From positions 1 to 7,817 of the forward strand of contig JAILNJ010000021.1 of assembly GCA_024691665.1 (NCBI GenBank): 7,817 nucleotides of DNA. The letters are read 5' to 3'. Origin of the DNA: Gammaproteobacteria bacterium. GTDB taxonomy: Bacteria; Bacillota_I; Bacilli_A; Izemoplasmatales; UBA1188. A program made the translations under genes and the position numbers. Position 1 is the stretch's first letter, and each line of letters opens with the position of its first letter. This document shows, piece by piece, positions 1 to 5,276 of the stretch. The notes beneath the pieces are model-generated. The model did not search any database, was not told the origin of the DNA, and saw nothing but the letters and a program-made list of their open reading frames with translations.

Positions 1-224
1 GATATCTTCATCACTAAAATTATAATATCTCTTAATTTCTTCTCTTACTCTTTCACCTATTTCGTTCTTTTTCTTATTATAAGTCTCTCTATCAAGTGAC
101 TGATAAGGCATATGATTATTTTAAGTCACTTGATAAAGAGACTTATAATAAGAAAAAGAACGAAATAGGTGAAAGAGTAAGAGAAGAAATTAAGAGATAT
201 TATAATTTTAGTGATGAAGATATC
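1..224. repeat. 100-bp near-perfect inverted repeat with 24-bp loop
   Basis: Bases 1-100 are the reverse complement of bases 125-224 with a single mismatch (89 against 136). The spacer is 101-124. The right arm is the genuine coding sequence of the oxidoreductase fragment that continues to 497; the left arm repeats the same codons on the opposite strand. On the minus strand an ATG at 111-109 opens a frame (M-P-Y-Q-S-L-D-R-E-T...) running to the window edge, and the mismatch changes Lys to Arg. The arm reaches base 1, so its true length is unknown. A perfect palindrome inside a coding region is best explained by a fold-back chimera from amplification or by an assembly error at a contig end. 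A real inverted duplication is possible but less likely. Confidence 0.95.
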
Positions 225-497
225 GAATTAATTGATGTGGCAACCCCACTCACTTATGAAAGATATTGTCATGCGTATAAGGGTTCATATATGTCATTCA
301 TTGCGACTAAGCAATCAAAATGGTTAATGCATAAATCAACTCTTAAGGGAATTAATAATTTATACCTTGCAGGACAATGGCTCATGCCTCCAGGAGGACT
401 ACCAATTGCGCTATTTACTGGAAAATACGCAATATGTAGAATAATCAGAAAAGAGCACGGTTATATAGGATTTAGAAAAAGAATTAGAAACTCATAA
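96..497 (+). CDS. FAD-dependent oxidoreductase, phytoene-desaturase-like, C-terminal fragment (5' end lost)
   Basis: This is the C-terminal part of a flavoprotein of the amine-oxidase/phytoene-dehydrogenase (CrtI-like) superfamily. Its hallmark is the end motif NLYLAGQWLMPPGGLPIAL (about residues 89-107 of this frame) followed by a helix (TGKYAICRII). In the family this segment closes the FAD site and is followed by the last helix. The preceding PLTYERYCHAYKGSYMSF resembles the family's substrate-side region. Full-length members are about 450-550 residues, so roughly three quarters, including the N-terminal Rossmann GxGxxG motif, is missing. The GTG at 96 is only the first start codon in the open frame and lies at the fold-back junction; no ribosome binding site precedes it. 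Authentic codons probably begin near 102. The substrate cannot be told from this piece, so a role in carotenoid synthesis should not be assumed. Confidence 0.75.
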   Translation: MTDKAYDYFKSLDKETYNKKKNEIGERVREEIKRYYNFSDEDIELIDVATPLTYERYCHAYKGSYMSFIATKQSKWLMHKSTLKGINNLYLAGQWLMPPGGLPIALFTGKYAICRIIRKEHGYIGFRKRIRNS

Positions 498-526
498 ATA
501 CTGGCATCGGAAGTGCCAGTATTTTT
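496..526 (+). terminator. intrinsic terminator after the oxidoreductase gene
   Basis: An 11-bp stem (496-506 with 514-524, core ATACTGGCA/TGCCAGTAT) with the 7-nt loop TCGGAAG runs directly into a T-tract at 522-526. It overlaps the TAA stop codon at 495-497 and separates this gene from the antiporter unit. Confidence 0.92.
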
Positions 527-528
527 AT

Positions 529-557
529 TTGATATTTATATCAGTTGGTGGTAGAAT
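529..557 (+). promoter_or_regulatory. sigma-A-type promoter of the antiporter gene
   Basis: TTGATA (529-534) and TAGAAT (552-557) are separated by exactly 17 bp, each matching 5 of 6 consensus bases. The promoter begins right after the upstream terminator's T-tract. Transcription would start near 564, giving a leader of about 35 nt before the ATG at 599. Confidence 0.65.
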
Positions 558-598
558 TATGTCCGCAGGCCATATATATTCTGCATAGGGGCTTAATT

Positions 599-1924
599 AT
601 GGGAAGTATGAATTTTATTCTTTATTTAGGAGTACTCTTACTACTTGGACTCGCATCAACTAGAGTAGTTAAATTGCTTAAACTTCCAAATGTTACTGGA
701 TATTTGGTAGTTGGACTCTTATCTGCAATTATTTGTATTGTATTTGATAAGTTTATTTTCAAAGACACATCTTTAGCAGAAGGATTAACTAAATTAAATA
801 ATATTGTATCTAATGTAGCTCTTGGATTTATCGCTTTATCAATTGGTGAAGAATTTAAACTTTCAAAGATTAAAGCTAATGGTTCTAGAATGGCAGTAAT
901 AACTATTCTTCAAGCATTGTTTGCTTGTATCTTAGTTGATATTGGATTAATCCTTGCATGTAAGTTCTTAGGACTTAATATTGGTATTGCTATTTGCTTA
1001 GGTGCTATTGCAACAGCAACAGCTCCAGCTGCAACTTTAATGGTAATCCACCAATATAAGGCAGAAGGACCACTTGTTGATACACTTTTACCTGTAGTCG
1101 CAGGTGATGATGCTGTGGGTCTAGTTGTATTCTCTATTTCAGTATCAATCGCAAAGATATTTGTAAGTGGAGCTAAAGTAAGTGTATTATCGCTCCTTGT
1201 AATACCACTAATTGAAATCATTGGATCTTTAATTGTTGGATTTGTTTATGGATTCTTAATGCATTTCTTAATTAAGTTCTTTAAATCAAGAAATAACCAC
1301 GCAATAGTAATTATCGCATTCACATTACTTGGTGCAGGTACTTGTATTGCTCTAAATAGAATCACTATCGCTGGTGAATCTATGGAATTCAGTAATCTAC
1401 TCTGTTGTATGATGATTGGTGCTGTATATGTTAACTTAGCTAACAGTGCAGAACGTCCTATTATTGATAGAGATGTTGAACTCATTGATAGATGGACACC
1501 ATTCCTATTCATGTTGTTCTTCGTATTAAGTGGAACACACTTAGCTACAAGTGCTTATGAAATCATCTCAACTAATAGTGTTAAATTCTTAATTCCAGTA
1601 CTAATTGTATTTGTAACATACACTATTCTAAGATCGCTTGGTAAATACTTTGGTGCATTCTTTGGATGTAAGATTGTTAAAGAATCGCCAACTGTCACAA
1701 AGTATTTAGGTATTACACTATTGCCACAAGCCGGTGTAGCTATTGGTATGGCAAATCAAATTAGTGCAATGGCTGATTTCCAAAAAGATAACACAGGAAA
1801 TATTATTGTAACTGTTGTGCTCTGTGCAACACTAGTATACGAACTTGTTGGTCCGCTTCTAACAAAGAAAGCTTTAGAGAAAGCAGGAGAAATTCCAGAG
1901 ATAGAAGCAGTACCAGTAGCTTAA
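599..1924 (+). CDS. cation:proton antiporter, CPA2 family
   Basis: A 441-residue integral membrane protein, mostly hydrophobic along its whole length and consistent with about 12-13 transmembrane helices. The family exchanges Na+ or K+ for H+ across the cytoplasmic membrane. Supporting motifs are the first helix followed by KLPNVTGYLVVGLL, the unwound-helix type motif ATATAPAATLM around Pro143, and VVAGDDAVGL with the adjacent Asp170-Asp171. A double Asp at this place is the ion/proton-binding pair of electrogenic CPA2 antiporters such as NapA and NhaA. A late helix carries LLPQAGVAIGMA. There is no C-terminal RCK/TrkA-N domain, so it is not a KefB/KefC-type gated channel. The ATG at 599 is chosen because AGGGG (587-591) lies 7 nt upstream; an in-frame TTG at 545 would add 18 polar residues ahead of the first helix and would sit inside the promoter. 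It is a single-gene unit between two terminators. The transported ion is not predictable. Confidence 0.88.
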   Translation: MGSMNFILYLGVLLLLGLASTRVVKLLKLPNVTGYLVVGLLSAIICIVFDKFIFKDTSLAEGLTKLNNIVSNVALGFIALSIGEEFKLSKIKANGSRMAVITILQALFACILVDIGLILACKFLGLNIGIAICLGAIATATAPAATLMVIHQYKAEGPLVDTLLPVVAGDDAVGLVVFSISVSIAKIFVSGAKVSVLSLLVIPLIEIIGSLIVGFVYGFLMHFLIKFFKSRNNHAIVIIAFTLLGAGTCIALNRITIAGESMEFSNLLCCMMIGAVYVNLANSAERPIIDRDVELIDRWTPFLFMLFFVLSGTHLATSAYEIISTNSVKFLIPVLIVFVTYTILRSLGKYFGAFFGCKIVKESPTVTKYLGITLLPQAGVAIGMANQISAMADFQKDNTGNIIVTVVLCATLVYELVGPLLTKKALEKAGEIPEIEAVPVA

Positions 1925-1951
1925 AAGAGAGAGGTTTAACCTCTCTTTTTT
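1925..1951 (+). terminator. intrinsic terminator after the antiporter gene
   Basis: A 10-bp stem (1925-1934 with 1940-1949, core AGAGAGG/CCTCTCT) with a 5-nt loop TTTAA is followed by T's through 1951. It begins immediately after the TAA stop at 1922-1924. Confidence 0.93.
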
Positions 1952-2001
1952 ATATGTTTTTCATAATTTATAACTATTATTTTGTTAATTATTCAATATA
2001 A

Positions 2002-2030
2002 ATGAAAATCAATATTATATATTGTATAAT
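2002..2030 (+). promoter_or_regulatory. probable promoter of the nuclease gene
   Basis: A perfect -10 hexamer TATAAT lies at 2025-2030. At 17-bp spacing the -35 position is ATGAAA (2002-2007), which matches the consensus at only 4 of 6 bases. A start near 2037 would leave a leader of about 13 nt with the Shine-Dalgarno sequence at its very end. In such AT-rich DNA a TATAAT can occur by chance, so this is a tentative call. Confidence 0.4.
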
Positions 2031-2033
2031 ATT
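2011..2033. repeat. 9-bp perfect dyad overlapping the nuclease -10 element
   Basis: AATATTATA (2011-2019) and TATAATATT (2025-2033) are perfect inverted repeats around the 5-base centre TATTG. The right arm contains the TATAAT of the proposed promoter. It could be an operator, or a coincidence of A/T-only sequence. Confidence 0.5.
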
Positions 2034-2049
2034 TTATAAGGTGGACATT

Positions 2050-3939
2050 ATGAAGAAGAAGCTCTTTTCAGTTTTATTAATGTTGTTATGTATATTAACT
2101 TTATGCTCATGTGAGCTTACTTTTAACAAGAGAACAACTACTAAAACCGCAGTTAAAAGTAGTAGCGAAACAAAGACTACTATCACAACTAAATCAACCA
2201 CAAAGAGTAGTGAAACTGTGACTACTACAACTATCACAGTAACTCCAACTTCTAAGATTACTGAAACATCTACTACAACTACAAAAATTTCTACTACAAC
2301 TACAAAAATTTCTAGTACTACTAAGTCTTCTAGTTCAAGTTCATCTTCTAAATCAACTACTAATAAACCTATTGTCCCGGTTGAAAATAGTGAAGACATT
2401 AAATCATATCTCTTATATGATGGTAATTACTATGATTCAGTAACTAGTGAAATGCTTAATGATAGCGCAGTACTTAAAGCTGAACTAAATAGAATAGTAA
2501 ATACTAATTATACTAGAGTATCTTATAATACTGCTTACGATAAACTTGAGACAGTAGATATGTATGATACTGAAATGATTGAATGTATTTATACAGGATT
2601 AAGAATGGTCGCAGATAGAACTACTGCTGTATGGGATAGAGAACACATTTGGGCTAAATCCTATGGATTTAAAGATGAATCATACGATGCATATTCTGAC
2701 CTTCACCATTTAAGAGTATCAGAACATATGATTAACGTTAATAGATCAAGTTCATATTTTACTACAGTATCTAATCCAGATTATACTGATGAATATGGTA
2801 ATAGATGGACTACACTATCATTTGAACCAAGAGATGAAGTTAAAGGCGATATAGCTAGAATGCTTATCTATATGACAGTTAAATATGATAATGGTGATGT
2901 GCTAGATCTTGAACTTACAGATGATGTTGCATTAATTAACACATCAGCTAGTGTATTTGGTGGACTTAAACCTGATACAACTGGAATGAGTGAATCAAAT
3001 AAAGCAGAAATAGATAAGAGAACTTATACTCAAGGTCCTGTATACTTAGGATTATTATCTGAATTATTAAGATGGTCTATTGAAGACCCTGTAGATGAAA
3101 GAGAAATAACTAGAAATAATAATATCTACGCAATTCAAAACAATAGAAATCCATTTATTGATCATCCTGAATATGTTTACTATATCTATAAAACAGAATA
3201 TGAATCAATGAACATTGAATATAACGCAAATAACTATAATTATTATATGCTTGCGGATAAAGATGCTATCGCAACTATTGATTCACATATCACAGCACTT
3301 CCTGAAGTAATAACACTTCAAGCTAAAGATCAATTAGAAGCTATAAGAACTGAATATAATGCATTAGGTCAAGTAACTAAATCTTTTGTAGATAAATATT
3401 CAGTATTTATGACAAAAGAAGCAGAATATAATAGATTAGTTGAAATTAATAACGTAGACAAAACTGTGTCTACATCATTTGATTTTACAAGTGCAACAGG
3501 CACTTCTGGATCATATCATAGTAATTCAATAGACTTATCATGGGCATCTGATACAACTGCATCAACTGGCCTTGGTGTTACTATTGATAAGAATGGTAAT
3601 AAAAAGCCATGTACAATCACTTCAAGTAACTTATATGATACAATTGTCGGAATTAAGATTTCTTGGGGAGCAAATAATTGTGCGGGTAATGGTACTATAA
3701 CAGTAACCGATAAGAATGGTACGAGTATATCTGCTACACTTAATTACCCAAAGAAAACAACAGCTAAACCATCTGCAGATGTTTATGTTAATATTAGTAC
3801 TCTAGATTTTTCTGGACCATTAACTATAGTAATTAATAATAATACAAGACAAGAAACAACTAAAGATGGCACTACTACATATGGTGCAAATACAATAAGA
3901 ATTAGAGCTATAGAATTCGTTCTATCTATTCCTAATTAA
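2050..3939 (+). CDS. surface lipoprotein with endonuclease I domain
   Basis: A 629-residue exported lipoprotein nuclease. Residues 1-21 form a lipoprotein signal peptide (MKKKLFSVLLMLLCIL, lipobox LCSC, lipidated Cys21). Residues about 28-108 are a Ser/Thr/Lys-rich stalk ending in eight serines. The catalytic domain, about 117-380, belongs to the endonuclease I family (E. coli EndA, Vibrio Vvn, Bacillus YurI/YhcR-type enzymes), which cuts DNA and RNA non-specifically using a beta-beta-alpha metal site. Visible motifs: WDREHIWAKS with Glu198 and His199 (general base), SDLHHL at 216-221, Asn229 (metal ligand) and Arg232, GDIAR at 266-270, and NRNPFIDHPE at 365-374. All expected active-site residues are present. 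Residues about 404-467 form a helical module of the AxxxYxAL...KxxVxxY type seen in Gram-positive surface proteins, and 474-629 is beta-rich with no recognised name. The ATG at 2050 is preferred over 2002: AAGGTGG (2038-2044) precedes it and the signal peptide starts there. Likely roles are nucleic-acid scavenging or degrading extracellular DNA. Confidence 0.88.
   Translation: MKKKLFSVLLMLLCILTLCSCELTFNKRTTTKTAVKSSSETKTTITTKSTTKSSETVTTTTITVTPTSKITETSTTTTKISTTTTKISSTTKSSSSSSSSKSTTNKPIVPVENSEDIKSYLLYDGNYYDSVTSEMLNDSAVLKAELNRIVNTNYTRVSYNTAYDKLETVDMYDTEMIECIYTGLRMVADRTTAVWDREHIWAKSYGFKDESYDAYSDLHHLRVSEHMINVNRSSSYFTTVSNPDYTDEYGNRWTTLSFEPRDEVKGDIARMLIYMTVKYDNGDVLDLELTDDVALINTSASVFGGLKPDTTGMSESNKAEIDKRTYTQGPVYLGLLSELLRWSIEDPVDEREITRNNNIYAIQNNRNPFIDHPEYVYYIYKTEYESMNIEYNANNYNYYMLADKDAIATIDSHITALPEVITLQAKDQLEAIRTEYNALGQVTKSFVDKYSVFMTKEAEYNRLVEINNVDKTVSTSFDFTSATGTSGSYHSNSIDLSWASDTTASTGLGVTIDKNGNKKPCTITSSNLYDTIVGIKISWGANNCAGNGTITVTDKNGTSISATLNYPKKTTAKPSADVYVNISTLDFSGPLTIVINNNTRQETTKDGTTTYGANTIRIRAIEFVLSIPN
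2269..2310 (+). repeat. two perfect 21-bp tandem repeats in the nuclease stalk
   Basis: Bases 2269-2289 and 2290-2310 are identical 21-bp units (starting TCTACTACAACTAC) encoding STTTTKI twice. A degenerate third unit follows, encoding SSTTKSS. The unit length is a multiple of three, so gain or loss of a copy would keep the reading frame and change only the stalk length. Confidence 0.9.
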
Positions 3940-3951
3940 GAGGTAAATAAT

Positions 3952-4149
3952 ATGAATCCATACTTAATAATTACAATCATATTTGTAGCCTTATCATTTG
4001 CCTCAGCAATAGAATTATTTGTGTTTTTATTCAGGCACAATAACTCAAAATTAGCCGAAGTAAATAAGGTTTTAAACACTAGATTACTCATTCTAAGTGG
4101 TCTCATCTTACTCGCAGTGGTATTTTTACTGTTATATTTTCTGCTTTAA
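3952..4149 (+). CDS. small two-helix membrane protein, function unknown
   Basis: A 65-residue protein with two predicted membrane helices (about residues 4-27 and 44-65) joined by a short charged loop, FRHNNSKLAEVNKVLNTR, and virtually no C-terminal tail. Loop charge (Arg, His, Lys and Arg) suggests the loop is cytoplasmic with both ends outside. The start is well supported: AAGAGG (3938-3943) overlaps the nuclease stop codon and lies 8 nt before ATG, and only 12 bp separate the two genes, so translation is probably coupled. A terminator follows. I do not recognise the family. It is co-transcribed with the lipoprotein nuclease and could assist its export or anchoring, or be unrelated; nothing in the sequence decides this. 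Confidence 0.72.
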   Translation: MNPYLIITIIFVALSFASAIELFVFLFRHNNSKLAEVNKVLNTRLLILSGLILLAVVFLLLYFLL

Positions 4150-4184
4150 TGATACACCTAGATATGTTGTTATGAAAACAAAGT

Positions 4185-4218
4185 AAAAAGGAAGCTTTTT
4201 GGGCTTCTTTTTTATTTT
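4185..4218 (+). terminator. intrinsic terminator after the nuclease/small membrane protein unit
   Basis: An 11-bp stem (4185-4195 with 4203-4213, core GGAAGC/GCTTCT with one G-T pair) and 7-nt loop TTTTTGG is followed by a T-rich tract to 4219. It lies 35 nt after the stop codon of the small gene and ends just before the str operon promoter. Confidence 0.88.
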
Positions 4219-4231
4219 TAAAAAAATTTTC

Positions 4232-4260
4232 TTGACAATATAAAATCTATGATATAGAAT
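4232..4260 (+). promoter_or_regulatory. str operon promoter
   Basis: A perfect -35 TTGACA (4232-4237), a 17-bp spacer and the -10 TAGAAT (4255-4260, 5 of 6) form the strongest promoter in the window. The sequence immediately upstream (4208-4231) is almost pure A/T tracts, as in an UP element, and doubles as the tail of the preceding terminator. Transcription would start near 4267, about 84 nt before the rpsL ATG. Confidence 0.85.
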
Positions 4261-4307
4261 AAATAGGCAAAAAAAATATGGGTGAAATTCCCAAATGAAA
4301 ATATAGA

Positions 4308-4332
4308 GTATGCACTACCTGGTAGTGTGTAC
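4308..4332 (+). promoter_or_regulatory. leader hairpin upstream of rpsL
   Basis: GTATGCACTAC (4308-4318) pairs with GTAGTGTGTAC (4322-4332) to give an 11-bp stem with two G-U pairs and a CTG loop. It ends 8 nt before the AAGGAG (4341-4346) of rpsL and is not followed by a T-run, so it is not a terminator. A smaller hairpin, GGGTGAAATTCCC (4280-4292), lies upstream. The position suits translational control of the operon, for example by S7 or another ribosomal protein, but no known leader family was recognised. Confidence 0.55.
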
Positions 4333-4350
4333 AATAAAAGAAGGAGAAAA

Positions 4351-4773
4351 ATGCCTACAATTAATCAACTTGTAAGAAGCGGAAGACAAGACAAAGTTAA
4401 AAAGACTAAAGCACCGCACTTAAGCATTGGCTTCAATAGTTTAAAGAACAAGTACACAACTATTGAATCACCTCAAAAAAGAGGAGTATGTACCCGTGTT
4501 GCAACAATGACACCTAAGAAGCCTAACTCAGCATTAAGAAAGTATGCCAGAGTAAGACTTACTAGTGGTATTGAAGTTACAGCATACATTCCAGGCGTTG
4601 GCCACAAATTACAAGAACACAGCGTTGTTCTAATCCGTGGTGGAAGAGTTAAGGACCTCCCAGGTGTTAAATATCACATCATTAGAGGTACACTTGACGC
4701 AACAGGCGTAGATAATAGAAAGCAAGCACGCTCAAGATATGGTGTAAAGAAGAGCGGCGCAGCTGTTAGATAG
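4351..4773 (+). CDS. rpsL: 30S ribosomal protein S12
   Basis: A 140-residue, full-length S12, a core protein of the small-subunit decoding centre. It has the long N-terminal insert typical of low-GC Gram-positives (about residues 20-40, KAPHLSIGFNSLKNKY) before the invariant SPQKRGVCTRV. The streptomycin-contact loop TPKKPNSALRK is wild type (Lys56/Lys57), as is VKDLPG (Lys101, Asp102); Asp102 corresponds to the site methylthiolated by RimO in other bacteria. The ATG at 4351 follows AAGGAG (4341-4346) by 4 nt and begins MPTINQLVR; an in-frame GTG at 4282 would extend through the leader hairpin and is not credible. First gene of the str operon, 13 bp before rpsG. The usual upstream neighbours in Bacillota (rpoB, rpoC and an L7Ae-like gene) are absent. 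Confidence 0.99.
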   Translation: MPTINQLVRSGRQDKVKKTKAPHLSIGFNSLKNKYTTIESPQKRGVCTRVATMTPKKPNSALRKYARVRLTSGIEVTAYIPGVGHKLQEHSVVLIRGGRVKDLPGVKYHIIRGTLDATGVDNRKQARSRYGVKKSGAAVR

Positions 4774-4786
4774 GAGGTAACTAATC

Positions 4787-5257
4787 ATGCCAAGAAAGGG
4801 TAATGTGCCAAAAAGAGACGTACTACCAGATCCAATTTATAATTCTAAGTTAGTTACTAGACTAATCAACGGAATGATGATCAAAGGTAAGAAAGGTACT
4901 GCACAAAAGATTTTATATAATGCATTCGATAGAATTCAAAAGGAAACAGGAAAGAATCCTAATGAAGTATTCGAACAAGCTATGAACAACATCATGCCAG
5001 TTCTCGAAGTTAAAGCTAAGAGAATTGGTGGACAAAACTATCAAGTTCCTATGGAAGTTAAACCAGAAAGAAGAACTGCTCTTGGTTTAAGATGGTTAGT
5101 TCAATACGCAAGACTCAGACATGAAAAGACTATGGATGAAAAACTTGCTAAGGAAATCATTGATGCTTCTAACAATTTAGGTGGAGCATGCAAGAAGAGA
5201 GATGACGTTCATAAGATGGCTGAAGCTAACAAGGCTTTTGCACACTATCGTGTTTAA
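4787..5257 (+). CDS. rpsG: 30S ribosomal protein S7
   Basis: A 156-residue complete S7, the primary protein that nucleates assembly of the 30S head by binding the 3' domain of 16S rRNA, and which contacts tRNA in the exit site. Recognisable segments are the start MPRKGNVPKRDVLPDPIYNS, VEVKAKRIGG-type core (LEVKAKRIGGQNYQVP at about 73-88), RRTALGLRWL, and the C-terminal KKRDDVHKMAEANKAFAHYR. A strong AGGAGG (4772-4777) overlaps the rpsL TAG stop and lies 9 nt before ATG, suggesting coupled translation. In E. coli S7 represses its own operon; an equivalent here is possible but unproven. Nothing is unusual in length or sequence. Confidence 0.99.
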   Translation: MPRKGNVPKRDVLPDPIYNSKLVTRLINGMMIKGKKGTAQKILYNAFDRIQKETGKNPNEVFEQAMNNIMPVLEVKAKRIGGQNYQVPMEVKPERRTALGLRWLVQYARLRHEKTMDEKLAKEIIDASNNLGGACKKRDDVHKMAEANKAFAHYRV

Positions 5258-5276
5258 TTAAGAATAGGTTAAACAT

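Noticed and set aside
545..598. N-terminal extension of the antiporter from TTG at 545
   Set aside because: It overlaps the -10 region, has no ribosome binding site and adds polar residues before the first membrane helix; ATG at 599 has AGGGG 7 nt upstream.
2002..2049. N-terminal extension of the nuclease from ATG at 2002
   Set aside because: The signal peptide and lipobox begin properly at 2050 behind AAGGTGG, and the extension runs through the dyad and -10 element.
2034..2399. Minus-strand open frame rich in Val, Leu and Glu opposite the nuclease stalk
   Set aside because: It is the complement of the repetitive Ser/Thr codons and has no independent support.
4277..4296. GGGTGAAATTCCC resembles the conserved segment of the FMN (RFN) riboswitch
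   Set aside because: The rest of the RFN consensus, including the GACCGGCGGT segment that should follow directly, is absent, and rpsL is not a flavin gene. Only a short hairpin is supported.
4282..4350. N-terminal extension of S12 from GTG at 4282
   Set aside because: The family starts at MPTINQL (4351), which has its own AAGGAG; the extension is the leader hairpin read as protein.
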